Assembly: GCA_027422505.1 (NCBI GenBank)
Contig: JAPQWV010000001.1
Coordinates: forward strand, 4,216,001-4,280,000
Direction of reading: 5' to 3'
DNA: 64,000 nucleotides
From: Craterostigma plantagineum
Lineage: Eukaryota; Streptophyta; Magnoliopsida; Lamiales; Linderniaceae
The notes under the pieces were generated by a model, which saw only the letters and a list, made by a program, of their open reading frames with translations, made no database searches and was not told where the DNA came from. This document shows positions 9,624 through 21,967 of this stretch, piece by piece (within the stretch, counting starts at the first letter, position 1; each line of letters opens with the position of its first letter). The translations under genes and the position numbers were made by a program.

Positions 9624-12600
9624 ATTCCTTAGTTTGGAACTGTCGGGGTTTGAGTGGTGCACCGACAGTTCATCAACTTGGGCTTCTTATTCGAGCTCAC
9701 CACCCCGGAGTGATTTTTCTTAGTGAGACCAAGTGCGGGAGATCGCGACGTGAATTTGTGCAACGGAAGCTTGGAATGCATGGCTTTGGTGTTGATGCAC
9801 AGGGGCGCCGTGGGGGTTTAGCGCTTTTGTGGGATCCAAATCTGGAAGTCCGGATACTTTCTTACTCCAACTTCCATATTGATGTTGATATTGTGGTTGA
9901 CAATCCGGATAAGTGCTGGAGATTCACTGGCTTCTACGGAGACCCTACAACTAGTGAAAGACGGCATAGTTGGGAACTTCTCTATCGTCTTAGTAATGTT
10001 GGATCAGATCGATGGCTTTGCGCTGGAGACTTTAATGAAATACTCGATTCTGGGGAAAAACTCGGTGGAAGGCCGCGACCGGCAAGACAGATCGAGGAAT
10101 TTCGTATTGCATTGTTACGAGCAGGATTGATCGACTTGGGCTATGATGGAGATCCGTTTACATGGTCGAACAAATCGGAGCACCCTTTCACGATTCGTGA
10201 GCGGCTTGACAGAGCATGTGCCACTTCGACTTGGTTGTCCCTTTACCCAGACTCGACGGTCCATCATGCTCGTACCATTTTTTATGATCATCATGCACTT
10301 ATTATCAGCAATGAAAGACGAGCTTTACCCATGGGACAAAATCGACGACCATTTCGGTTTGAAGCCCGTTGGACTCGGGAGCAACACTGTGAGGAGATTA
10401 TTAAGAGGATTTGGCAGCCGAATGATGCAGTTCATGCATCAAATATCTCAGATCTACTGTCGTGCAGTAGGACAAAGTTGAGTGCCTGGAGCAAAAAACA
10501 TTATCACGCAGTCCGTGGGCGATTGCAACACTTAGAGGAGAAGATTAACAACATCCAGGCGGGCCATGTCACGTCGAGTACTAAAGAGGAAGAAAAGGCA
10601 TTAATCCAAGAGTATGAAAATATCCGGAAGCAGGATGAGTTATATTGGCTCCAGCGTAGTAAAGTTGACTGGCTGAAAGGGGGAGATCGAAACACGAGTT
10701 TTTTTCATCGCCGGGCGTCGACGCGCCATAAAACGAATCGAATCCGTCGTCTCCGAAACAAAAAAGGTGAGTGGTGTGAGTCGGCTGGCGATATTGAGGG
10801 GGCCGTTCATGAGTATTTTTCGGAGCTTTTCTGTTCTCAATGTCCAACGTCGTCAGATATTGATAAAGGCTCGAGCGATTCCCGTCAAAGTTACGAACGC
10901 GGTGAATGAGGCCCTTCTACAGCAGTATACTATCGATGATGTTCGTGATGCGCTCGCAGGTATGTTTCCCTATAAATCCCCAGGCCCGGATGGTTTTTCA
11001 CCGATTTTTTATCAAAAATATTGGAACTTTGTCGGTGAAAAATCATCTCAATTCATACTTGATTTCCTTAACCGTGGCTTATCGGCACCCGACTTGCATG
11101 ATACTCACATAGTTTTGATCCCAAAGTGTACCAACCCAGAGAGTCTTTCTCAATTTAGACCAATTAGTTTGTGTAACGTCCTATATCGTATTGCATCAAA
11201 ATGTATAACGAATCGGCTTAAACAATTCATGGATTCCATTATTTCGCAAAGCCAGTCTGCTTTCATCCCTAACCGTTTGATTACAGATAATGTTCTTGTT
11301 GCCTTCGAAACTAATCATACTATGAAGCAAAAAAGGAGGGGTCGAGAGGGACTAATATCCCTTAAACTGGATATGAGTAAGGCGTACGACAGGATCGAGT
11401 GGACTTTTCTGGAAAAAGTGCTCTGTAAGTTGGGTTTCCACGAAAGATTTATTTCATTAGTTCTTCGATGTGTTACTGAAGTTAACTTTTCCTTTCTTCT
11501 TAATGGGAGTTGTGTTGGCCGATGCACCCCTCAACGGGGGTTACGCCAGGGGGACCCGTTATCACCATATTTGTTCCTTTTTTGTGCCGAGGCTTTCTCT
11601 AGTATGTTGCAGGAAGCGGAAAGAAACGGCGAACTCACAGGGATTTCGGTATGTCGCGGTGCACCAAGGATCTCCCATCTTCTTTTTGCTGACGACACCT
11701 TAATATTCACGAGATCGAATGTAGAGGATATGACTACGATCAAGCGCATCCTAAGTGAATATGGAAAGGCATCGGGCCAGGTGGTCAACCTCGACAAATC
11801 GTCCTTGGCCTTCTCACCAAATGTTCGAAGCGAAGATAGAGAGCTATGCTGCAACACCATAGGTATCCAAGCCCATAATAAACATGACATGTATCTGGGA
11901 TTGCCATCAGTGGTGGGCCGCAGTAGGAAAGAGATTTTTGCGTTCATACGAGATAGAATTTGGAAGCGAGTTAGAGGATGGTCCGAGAAGATGTTATCAC
12001 AGGCGGGTAGGGAGGTTCTCATCAAGGCAGTTCTTCAAGCAATCCCGACATATGCTATGAGTTGCTTTGCTCTCCCAAGATCTGTTATTCATGAAGTTCA
12101 AAGGCTCATAGCGAGATTCTGGTGGTCAGCTTCTGACAAACATAAGATCCATTGGGCTCGATGGGACAGGCTGTGCGAGCCAAAGGCATTAGGAGGGTTG
12201 GGTTTTCGCGATATTCGAAACTTTAACTTGGCGATGTTGGCCAAGCAGGCATGGCGACTGATGACGCGACCCGAGAGTCTAGTCTCGAGAATCTTTAGGG
12301 CTAAGTACTATCCGAATCGAGATATCCTTGAGGCGAATCTCGGACATAATCCATCACTCACTTGGCGTGGGATCTTCTCAGCATGCGAAGTTCTACGAGC
12401 GGGGTGTCGATGGCAAATTGGAAATGGTTGTTCTGTTAAGGTCTGGGGAGAACCGTGGCTGCCACGAGCATGTATGCCAAAAGTTGTTTCACCGTTAATT
12501 CCAGGCTTCGAAGACTTACGGGTTTGTGATCTCCGATCTTCTCGACCAGGTATGTGGAATACTTCGTTGATTCGAGCTTTATTTTTACCGACGAATGTAG

Positions 12601-13700
12601 AGTCTATCCTTGGTTGTCCTAGTAGTTCGTTGGGTGCTTCAGATAGACGAGTTTGGGGTTTCTCGAAGGATGGCATCTTCTCCGTGAAATCTGCATATTG
12701 GGTTTCTCGCATGATCCACCCGACTCCAACGGCGGCCTCATCCTCAAATCCGCCCATGTGGAAGTTCATTTGGAATGCTGACACACCACCCCGAGTCAAG
12801 TTGCTTGCATGGAGACTCGGTCGGAATCTGCTACCGACGGCGGCAAATCTCAACTCTCGGCATTGTATAACCGACCCCTCGTGTAGGCGTTGTGGTTTTG
12901 CATGGGAAGATGACCGCCATGTATTTCTAAATTGTCCAAACTCAAAAGCTTTTTGGGTCCGATCGCCGATCCCGTACGCTAAAGTTCGCATGTGGACTAC
13001 ATCGGCCGAGGCATGGCTGCGGGATACACACGAGAATATGGGGAATGCGGAGTTCGCTCTCTTTCTAGGCCATTGTTGGGCGCTGTGGGATCTGCGGAAT
13101 AGATTTACGATGGGAAATGAGGCGCTCACTGTGGAACAAGCTTCATCAAGGGCGAATGCGAGGCTTTTACGAGAGGACCGAGTTGAGGAACAAAGCAAGA
13201 CCGGGTTTCCGCCCGATCTTGGTAAATGGTCCAAACCTAATCGTGATTTTATCAAGTTGAATTTTGATGGTGCTATTCACAGGGCAAGGAAGGGAGCGTC
13301 AGTCGGCGTCGTCGCTCGTGATTATGAGGGTCGTTGCATTGGGTGGTGGTCAAAATTCTTTCACGGAGTTTTTGAGCCTGAGACAATCGAAGCGATGGCG
13401 GCTCGATTGGCTTTTGAGGTTGCACATCAGAGGGGATGGATGCAAATTATTATCGAGGGGGACTGTCGAACAGTGATTTCAAAGCTCAAAAGTAGAAGTA
13501 TAGCATCACTTCGTGCGGGCAGCATTCTCAATGACTGCGTTTCTTTGTTATCGCTTTTCCTTTCGGTTAACTTTTCATTTGTTAAGAGAGAATGTAATTC
13601 AGTAGCTCACTATTTAGCTAAGACATTGGGGTTTGATGGCGAAGGCTCTTCTCCGCCGACCCAGGCTATGGCGAACTTGTTATGTTCCGATATTTGTTGA
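9620..13700 (+). pseudogene. LINE ORF2: endonuclease, reverse transcriptase, RNase H, frameshifted
   Basis: Replication polyprotein of the first LINE. The apurinic-type endonuclease starts at once (LVWNCRGLSG, then LSETKCG, CAGDFNEILD and FYDHHALI). The reverse transcriptase follows with YKSPGPDGFSPIFYQ, LDMSKAYDRIEW, GLRQGDPLSPYLF and the catalytic FADD in HLLFADDTLIF. A zf-RVT region comes next, then a C-terminal RNase H (LNFDGAIH, IIEGDCRTVISKL, NSVAHYLAK). The first frame is open from 9620 to 10909 and the second carries the protein from about 10860 to 13700, so a single-base frameshift lies near 10857-10875, between endonuclease and reverse transcriptase. Total length is about 1360 residues, normal for RNase H-bearing plant L1 elements. 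The start ATG overlaps the ORF1 stop. Confidence 0.9.
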
Positions 13701-13942
13701 ATAAACACATTTTATTTTCAAAAAAAAAAAAGAGACACTTCTTACCGGTCGGCCCCACAAAAATATCGATGATGAGGCATTCAAATCAAGAAAATTCTAC
13801 ACAAAACACAAATGCAATAACATCAAAATTACAAGTTACGAGGTTGGATTGGAATATAAACTAGCAACAACATTAATGGAAAATTTTATACTTATCAAGT
13901 GGAAACTAGCAACAACATTAATAATGCTGCAAATTATTATAA

Positions 13943-14165
13943 TTAATTGGTCCCAGGGCCTCTTCCTCCACTGATGGGCTGCATCAGCTTCAGCTTCAGT
14001 GTTGTTATTTGAAGAAGAGAGTTGAGACTCCCAACCTAAACAGCTAAGCGTAGCTCTGATGAGTTGTTGAATGCAGCTGCATGGAGAAGTCACCATTATG
14101 TTGTGAAGGAAAGATGAATAAGATGATGAATGATCTCTCTGTGTCTTCTTCGCTTCTTTCTCCAT
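13943..14165 (-). CDS. PROPEP-like elicitor peptide precursor, C-terminus out of frame
   Basis: A short gene resembling plant PROPEP precursors, whose last ~23 residues are released on damage and sensed by PEPR receptor kinases. From the ATG at 14165 it starts MEKEAKK and carries an amphipathic segment PCSCIQQLIRATLSCLG (about residues 33-49). This is very like the helix at the same place in Arabidopsis PROPEP1/2. An acidic TEAEAD stretch follows. The Pep signature SGGRGPGTN with an immediate stop lies at 13943-13972, but one frame away from the start frame. The frame break falls around 13973-13985. In the start frame the ORF runs on to 13836 without a Pep motif. Either this is a one-base pseudogene or assembly error, or translation or splicing restores the frame. 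A TATATA lies at 14225-14230 upstream. Confidence 0.58.
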
Positions 14166-14224
14166 TTGTTCTTCTCTCTTTTATTTATTTTTGCTGAATA
14201 TCGTTCTCCGTGTTTTTTAATTTG

Positions 14225-14230
14225 TATATA
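14225..14230 (-). promoter_or_regulatory. Possible TATA box of the PROPEP-like gene
   Basis: TATATA in an A/T-rich context, 60 bp upstream of the ATG at 14165. This would give a short 5' leader. Assigned by position only. Confidence 0.35.
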
Positions 14231-14402
14231 TTTGCGCCCTTGTATTTTTCATTCCTCGCATTAAATGATGGGTAGGTAGTTGAACCGTAATTAATGACAT
14301 GTATTACTGTTGATTATTTTTAGTACGAAGTGAAAAATAGAAGAAATTATTGCAACTATTGTTCGTATTCTCTTCTCTCATAATAAGGTGTCAAGTGAGC
14401 GC

Positions 14403-14473
14403 TGACGTCTGACTCACCTCAAAGACTGGACGGTCGCACACGCTCGTTGACTTTTGTCTTGGTGTGGTTGACC
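14403..14473 (-). promoter_or_regulatory. TGACGTC and two W-boxes upstream of the PROPEP-like gene
   Basis: TGACGTC (14403-14409), TTGACTTTT (from 14447) and TTGACC (14468-14473) cluster about 240-310 bp upstream of the start. W-boxes bind WRKY factors and TGACG motifs bind TGA factors. Both are usual in wound and defence promoters, which fits the gene call. Single short motifs occur by chance, so the cluster is suggestive only. Confidence 0.35.
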
Positions 14474-14889
14474 AATACTCTATGGTGGTGTACTGGTGTT
14501 GGTGTCTCATATGAAATTACCATTTTGCCCTGCGTCCAGGGTCAAATTGATTTCAATATTTTGATATTAAATGTTAATTTCAATCTGACCAAATGGTTGA
14601 ATCGAAACATCCTTATAACATGTTACGGAAATTAAATAGATGCTTTTTCACCTGAATCAAGGTCAGTGAGTGGGGTAATTTATGACTGATAATTTAGAGG
14701 GATAACTCGTGATATGAAAAAATAAAAAGAAGAAATATGTCCGAACATGCGTCCGTCTATCACATTACTTGCTCGATTCGGGTATTCATATCAATTTTTT
14801 TTGTCAATTTGCAAAAAGAAAAAAAAATTGTTGAATAACCTGTCCACCTAAAAGGTTAACTTTAAACAGTTTATCACTTTCTATTCTTA

Positions 14890-15477
14890 AAGCATCTCCA
14901 ATCCGCAGCATGAATATACAGTTAATTCTGCACAATATTACAGCTGTTACAGTGCTTTTACTCCAATCCATAAGCTCAATTTTCTACAAGATAGCTTCTT
15001 TCTGATCTTTGAGCTCGGTTTCCAGGCATAACTACACTAATTTTCAATCCAACCCATCAACTCTATTTTCTACTTTAAAAATCAAATTCTTATATTAAAC
15101 TTGATAACTATAATAATTAAAAAGTCAATAAATAATAATAATTAATATTTAAAATTAACTAAATTATAAACTTAACATATTATTTAATTTTAATTTTATT
15201 AAAATAGAACGAAATATAAATAATAGAAAATTAATATTATTTTTACTTTTATTATTATAAGAATATCAAATATTTAAATATAATTAAATAATTTTTATTA
15301 AATAAATTATAAATAAATAAAAAGTACAACACAATTTTTTGTGTTGAAAATTGTGCGTACTCTACATCTAGAGTATCTCTGCTAATCAACACAATATTAG
15401 TGTTAGAGTCTCATTGGAGTAAAGACGTACTTTATTTTGTGTTTTACACAAAACTGAAGTACCCGTTAGAGATGCTC
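14890..15477. mobile_element. Tourist-like MITE
   Basis: Inverted ends AAGCATCTCCAAT (left) and, on the complement of the right end, GAGCATCTCTAAC, flanked by TTA on both sides (14887-14889 and 15478-15480). A TWA target repeat and such ends point to the PIF/Harbinger (Tourist) group. The interior is very A/T-rich and non-coding. It fills most of the gap between the PROPEP-like gene and the laccase 3' end. Confidence 0.6.
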
Positions 15478-15603
15478 TTATAAAATTTATTTCCAAACAA
15501 TGATGATGACAAGTTCATTATGCTTCAACATACAGATATTAAAAAATTAAAATTAATTAAAATAAAAGTGCAGTATTGGCTGCAAATTGCATCATCATGA
15601 CCA

Positions 15604-17970
15604 TCAACACGGCGGAAGATCAGGCGGCGGAGGAAGTATACTTTCCGTCGGACCATTTCCATCTCTCACGATGAACACCGTATCCATTCCCCAAGTTAAG
15701 TGGCGATCCAAATGGCAATGTAAGAACCACACACCTAATATAACATATATATAACTTCAATAAATAAAAAATGGAATAACTAATCGTATACTAATTATAT
15801 CTTAACCTGGATTAGAAGCCTCGAATCTAATAGCAGTCCACCCGCCCCTCGGAACCACGACGGTATTCTGTCGCGGTGGATCGACGAGGTTGTACCCCGA
15901 CGGGTCCCGCCCTTCGTCGAAGTTCCCAAAACCCGACCCAACGACATAGAAACTGAACCCATGTAAGTGCATGGGATGGCTAAGGCCCGCCACCAATTCC
16001 GTGTTCTGAAAGACGACCTCGACCCCCACGCCGTACCTCAAGGCAAGAGCCTTGGTTGCCCTCCTCGGAACTTGAAGCTCGAAGGGGATCGCCTCCGCCG
16101 TGGAGGTGAAATTAAACAAAAAAGGAGGAAACTTGGGAAAGTTCTTCCTGAAAACTCCCTTTATCCCGTAGAAATATGCCTGGAGAACGCTGAAGGTGGG
16201 ATCCACGAAGCTCACGTTGTTCATGCTTGCACCTAAGCGCGTCCCGTTGGGTCCCATGCACGTCCGATTATTACGGCATGGGAAGACGTTGATAGAGATG
16301 GTGGAAACTATTCTCTTTTCGATCTTTAAGGGGACGTTGCTGGGATGGGCTTTCGAGTTTAGGCTTCTTAAGCTGTAGGTGAAGTTGAAGACTGACTGTG
16401 TGTCGTTGAAGGGAGGCAACGAGGGGAGTCGTTGGGCGTAATTACGATTGTGAGGTGCACTTTCGTCGCCTTCATAGTGTAATAGTGCGGTGGTGGTCGT
16501 GTTGTCGAAGGGTATTGGGCCGTCGACGAAGGGCTTTGCGGCCATGTAGTAGTAGTGATTAGGGTTTTGATCGGCGGTTAGGAGGCAATCCATGGTTTGG
16601 CCGGGCGCTACGACGATGTAGTCCCGCGTCGAGGGCTTCGAGTACGACGCGTCGGTGGCCACCACGGTAAGTCTGTGCCGGGCGATTCCGAAGAAGTGGA
16701 TCTCGTTCATCGCCGCATTGATTATTCTGAGGAGGTAGGTTTCGTTAGGCCTCACCAGTAGCTTGAAGGTATCTGCGTAAAACGTGCATGAGGGAGGATT
16801 CGAGCCTCGGAGATATATATAGCTAGGGTTCTCTGTGAAGACTCTAGAGCATCCCATTCAATCAATTATGGGCTTGCGCGCCACACTCCGATGATGAGAC
16901 TAATCTCCAAGAGCCATGTGAACATGTCTCAATTTCGCCCAGCACAACAGTCATGGGTTTCGGGTTTTGTTTTCAAGCCATTAGACCCGACACATGGGAG
17001 CTAGGGTTTCATTTTCAAGCAGTCTTTTCTTGTATGCATCGAAATTAATGTTTTTTAATCCAATTACCGCGCTTCGAACAGTTGTAGAGTTCGCCGGGCT
17101 GGCCGTTTATCGTGTATGCGTCGGAATCCCTGGGCGCACCACCCGATTCTACAAACTCCTCGAACACCCTCCAAACGTCTTCAATCCACCACTCCCCTAA
17201 CACACACACAATACAAGTGAATTTATTACATGTTATCCCCCAAATAATTGAGACATAATATTTAGATTCCGATGACCAAAATATATTATATACCTATGAC
17301 AATAGGGATTTCTGCAGCGGGCTTAGGGAACGGATAAGTTTCGGGCGGTCTTGGGTAGATGATTATGGGGCCGTGAACGGTGGCTCGTTGCCAGTCGTTA
17401 TGAGCGTGCCACCAAAGTGTGCCTATCTCCTCGGAAAATATGACCTTTTGTCGAAACCTATTGCCGGGCTGTATCGGGCATTGGGTTATATATGCGGGCC
17501 CGTCTGACCATGGGTTCCTCGGCTGCTTCACTCCATGCCTTCGAATGTAATTTATTGGTTCTTACATAGATAGACATATACAAATACCAAACGTTACATA
17601 GTTACTACGGTCGTATTATCGCTTTGTATGTACCAGTGTATTGTTATGTTGTCTCTCCCTCTGTTATAAACGTCGACGAAGATTGTTTCTCCTTGATATA
17701 CTTGAATTGCTGGGCCTGGGAATTCTCCGTTCACTGTAAGAATCTTTTTTGTTTCGCATAGTCTTGTGTATGAGCTTTCTTCCACCTGCAAATAATACGA
17801 TGATTTTTGTGATGCTTGGAAAGAGGTTATAGCTTAAGTAATATACGCAGTATGTGTAATATGACACTCACCACGAAGCGATAACGACGAATATGAGCTT
17901 CACCTACTCGAAAATTGTCGAATACTGTGATGAGTATGAAGTACAAGCACAAGGTCTTCGAGACGGACAT
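15604..17970 (-). CDS. Laccase (LAC14/LAC15-like multicopper oxidase), six exons
   Basis: Secreted multicopper oxidase that oxidises phenolics with O2 in the cell wall (lignin or flavonoid polymerisation). Exons by hand on the complement: 17970-17872, 17785-17634, 17538-17294, 17196-17068, 16772-15807 and 15734-15604. All have GT/AG borders and consistent phase, and give 573 residues, the usual laccase length. An N-terminal signal peptide is evident ([13 protein letters not shown]). Copper sites: HWHG (about 83-86, split by intron 2), WWHAH (126-130), HPMHLHG (474-480) and [12 protein letters not shown] (536-547). The Met in the last motif is the T1 axial position. The GGAP and CSKRDTF surroundings and overall look fit the Arabidopsis LAC14/LAC15 (TT10) clade. 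No lesion seen. The next gene upstream is the MnmE 3' end, in the same direction. Confidence 0.93.
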
Positions 17971-18447
17971 CTTATTACGATGATTCTATGTCGTGTAATT
18001 ATTAAATGTTCTGCTCGAATTTATAGTGTTAACCGAATCAACATGAAAACGTGAAACAAGTTATAATGCTACATTTGTAAGAAGATATCACAAAATGATC
18101 ATATTAGGTACTCCGAAGTAGATTTTATTGCGTCACGTAATGGTAATGAAAATTGTTTTTTTTTTGGGGTAAATTTTCACTTCAGTCAGCTATGTTATAA
18201 TATGTCTAATTTGCACATTTCTTGTACTCAAACGCATTCCCATCCCAACAACAATAATAGACATAAGCTATAACGACTTGTATAATTTTGAACGGACTTG
18301 AGTCCGTTTAGCCTTCTCCACAAAAACGAAGATAACAATTGAATGCAAACCAACTAAAATCTTATATAATTTGGAAAAAAAAAAAAAAGAAAAGATTGAC
18401 AAATTGATTAGGTCGTTACATAGTTTAAGTACAGCACAATAAATCAA

Positions 18448-20360
18448 TCATTTCCCTATGCAGAATTTCCCAAAAATGTTAGATAGGACTTCCTCGGAGA
18501 TATCTTGGCCAGCTATTTGTCCGAGAGCTAAAGCAGCTTCTCTAAGGTCAATGGTCCAAAAGTCCAAAGGCATTCCTTCTTCAATCGAAGATATCAACCT
18601 CATCAAAGCCTCCCTTGCTCGGACAAGCTGCTCATGTTGTCTCTGCAACAATTCAACATATGAAAATACAACAAACTAATGCTATCCGATTACCAAAGTT
18701 CGAATTTTAACCGAACCGAACTCATTTTCGTTCCATTAGAGGTCACTAGAAGTCCGATTCGAACAAGTTCAGAATTCGTGTTCTAACCTGGTTGATGGTC
18801 CATTTTTGGCCCCCAGCGCAGATCTTGTCTAAGCCCACGAGTTCGACAATGGTAGATTCTAACTCTGTAATCCCTTGAGAATTCACAGCACATGTGAAAA
18901 TGTGCTTCTCAAACTGACCCGAGATTTTCTTCACCCAATCGTCGACGAAAGATTGGGAATCGACGCAGTCAATTTTGTTCACCACGAGAATAACTGGAGA
19001 AGAAGTTGGTGCCTTCTGAATAAAGAAATCGAGAGATGATTTAGATTATATTGTTAGAGCAAGTTTGGTTAGAGAACTCTGCCAATCTATAATACACCTA
19101 AAACGAATCAAACCTCATTGCTTCGTATTCTATTCAGAAGAGTTTCGTCCTCAGAAGTCCATCCATCGTTTGCACTTACAGTCATGAGAACGACGTCTGC
19201 ACTTGAGGCGACTGCTTCAGACCTCTCAACGCCTTGTGTAATAGCAAATTGTAGATAAAATTCATAAATGCATAAAAGAAAGATAAGAAAATGTGTTTCA
19301 TAGGAAAAAGTACCGATTTTTTCGACAATGTCATCAGTGTCCCTAATGCCTGCTGTATCAAGAAGTGTGACGGGAATTCCACCGACTGTGATATTAGCTT
19401 CGACAACGTCGCGCGTTGTGCCCGCAATATTTGTCACGATAGCTCTCTCACTCTGTACGCTACAGTGTATTTTTAATAGTACATAATTAGATGTAATATA
19501 CACAGAGTATTAGCATATTTTTTTTTTTATTAAGAAAAAAAATATCGCTGCTAATGTTAAGCTTGGGCCACATTATGACAAAGATTTCATGGAAGAGGTA
19601 ATAAGCGTTTGAAATGTACCCTGCTCCAAGCATTGAGAAGGCTTGATTTACCAACATTAGGCCGTCCAACAATTGCAATCTGAATATATTAGAACCATAT
19701 TAGTCCACAAAACCACTGCAGATTCTACAGTTTAATGAAAATGTTATAGAGCAGAAAAATTAAAAATGAGACATGAATGGTGAATGAAAGATACTAATTC
19801 ACCATAATTAGATACCTGTACGCCTGTTTGCAGAAGCTTGTCATAATTTGCAGTTTCTAAAGCATTGTCTAATTCTTGCGACATATTACGTATCTTATCT
19901 ATGAGCAGTCTGATATCAAGAGGTGGCATCTCATCGTCAAAGTCAAGGCGAGCTTCGATCTCCGTGAGTATTTCAATGCATTGCGCTCGTAATAACTTGA
20001 CCATCGAGGAAAAACCTCCCTGAAATTTCAAGAATGATGACAAGATCTTATCAAGAACCACTCAGATGTGGAAATGTATCCGACGACTTGGAGCATACAC
20101 AAAATAATCTGAAAAATCGGTGGAAAATTAAGAAAGAGGAAAAGAAAATGTAAGAAAGCCACCTGAATTCCGGCTAATGCAGCATCTGCAGCAGCAGTTG
20201 ACTGTGCTGATATGAGTTTATTCACATTCTCGGCCTGAGACAGGTCAATACGACCATTTAAAAATGCACGGAGAGTAAATTCACCTGAGACATTGAGGTA
20301 TTTAATATTAGAATCCATAAATACATATATATGCTTATCTAGACTATATAAAGGTTTGCT

Positions 20361-20445
<85 letters not shown>

Positions 20446-21708
20446 GGGGAGATAGAGGGAGCGAGATAGAGATAACAACCTGGTTCAGCAAGCCTTGCTC
20501 CTGCCTCTAGACAAGTTCTGAGGACACGGCGCAAACAGACTTCATTGCCATGACACTGAAGCTCAACCACATCCTCACGTGTGTAAGACTTTGGTCCCAA
20601 CATGGGAACCATCAAAACCTATCAAACAATGTCAAGAACATTACATCTGTTACGGAAGAGTAATAAAGATAAATCACGAGTTGCATCTTAGGGATCTCCT
20701 CGCCAGTTTTGTCAACATGGTCGAGTTATATTATATATTCTGAACTAAAAATTAAGTTCATATTGTTATGAGGCTACAGATTTATATAACTCACAGGCAC
20801 AGAGTACTATCATGTACATCTCTTTCTTCCCTTTCAATAAGCTAATGTACTTAAGTAAACAGAACAGACCAAAAACACACCTCGTCGATCACATCACCTT
20901 TGGAATCGACAACCAAACCATACTCAACAACGTGGCTCTTAGGTCTCCATAAAGAACCATTTTTTATTTTCCCTCGAATGGATCGAAACACTCGCCCCAC
21001 TATAGATACAGCTGAAGGACCCGATAGACGCACAATTCCAACTGCTGCTGGCGGCCCACCAATGGAGGTCACGATAGCCACAATTGTGCTCGAGCTCGAA
21101 CTTGTATCGGCGATATTGACAACTCCATTGAATAACCTCTCGTCTTGCTTTAGAACAAGCTTTGTGTTATCTATGACAAAAAAAATATGATTAAGAACAC
21201 ACAGCAATTCGTACCACGTGAAAATCCAATTCATCATCAATATAGACTTGAAGTCACTACTAGTAAAATGCTAACCAAGTCAGAAAGGCTAATTCTTTTA
21301 AGAAACTTTTGCCAATAACAAAAACACAGTGATGAAACCTTTCAACATTTTTCCGATACATCACAAATAAGCCAGCCCACAAGTCAAAACTGAATAACCT
21401 CTCGCAAATAACATCAATAATTCAGATGGCCCACAAAGCAGCAGTGTCTCGGAAAGAATCACATCAGTAAGACAACCTTTCCTAGTCATTTTCTGCATAG
21501 AATAATTACAAGTCTCCGTAACGCTACCTTTAGCGGCACGGCACGGTTTAGTTGAATTTCGAGAGTTCGCAAAGGTGCGAAATAAAACCGAGTGACGCCT
21601 GTTGACGACGAGCGAAGAAACTCTGATCAAAGTCGCGAAATTGTAAGGAAATCTGTTCAGCTGAGTTATCAGCTGAGGACAGCGAAATGCTCCGGCCAGA
21701 GACATCAT
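18448..21708 (-). CDS. Organellar tRNA modification GTPase MnmE/TrmE, ten exons
   Basis: GTPase that, with MnmG/GidA, installs the carboxymethylaminomethyl group on wobble uridine of organellar tRNAs. Exons on the complement: 21708-21528, 21170-20881, 20618-20480, 20284-20163, 20019-19816, 19679-19620, 19452-19314, 19232-19114, 19015-18788 and 18642-18448. Phase is kept throughout, giving 558 residues. The N-terminus ([20 protein letters not shown], Arg-rich, no acids) looks like a transit peptide. Then come the folate-binding TrmE_N domain ([38 protein letters not shown]), the G domain (GRPNVGKSS about 317-325, [23 protein letters not shown] about 431) and the C-terminal helix domain ending in the diagnostic CIGK. 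Intact by eye. A fragment of this gene is duplicated at 50361-50609. Confidence 0.95.
20363..20449. repeat. (GA)36 microsatellite followed by 15 G
   Basis: Pure GA repeat 20363-20434 running into a G homopolymer 20435-20449, inside MnmE intron 3. On the transcribed strand this is a C15 then (TC)n tract, about 170 bp from the exon 4 acceptor. Likely polymorphic and hard to assemble. Confidence 0.97.
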
Positions 21709-21967
21709 TAACACACAGATGCGGTAAATTAAAACTCTTTCCTTGAAAGTACTTTTGATAAGTTCGTGTGTAATTAATATTCGTAGCTGGGCCTTCAATT
21801 TAATAGTTAATGGTCCTTATGGGCTTTATTTATTGGGCTGAATAAATCGTTTCAAGGAGTAACTACAAAATGCATTAAATCCATGGATTATCAAGTTCTA
21901 GGGTTGATTCTTGAAGTCATTCATTCCCAACCTTTCTTAGCTCTTATCCACATCCTGATATATATCA
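21709..21967. other. MnmE upstream DNA left of the Helitron
   Basis: A/T-rich promoter or spacer with no ORF of note. The stretch around 21890-21915 (AAGTTCTAGGGTTGATTCTT) recurs at about 60510-60535, marking the left flank of the duplicated block before the Helitron inserted. Confidence 0.6.

Larger units (their letters stand above)
1..13731 (+). mobile_element. L1-type LINE retrotransposon (copy 1), split by a Ty3 element
   Basis: A non-LTR retrotransposon with ORF1 (RNA-binding, CCHC) followed by ORF2 (endonuclease, reverse transcriptase, RNase H). It ends with AATAAA-like sequence at about 13702 and a 12-A tail near 13720-13731. The 5' end lies at or just before the window start, since the first in-frame ATG is at 19, so its target duplication cannot be checked. 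The element is interrupted at 1332/9208 by an LTR element with target repeat ATATA. ORF2 has one frameshift near 10860, so this copy cannot move on its own. The C-terminal RNase H domain separates it from the second LINE at 50.6 kb, which lacks one. Confidence 0.93.

Noticed and set aside
12308..13255. 315-codon open frame on the minus strand.
   Set aside because: It lies opposite the LINE reverse transcriptase/RNase H frame and has no recognisable domain; a shadow ORF.
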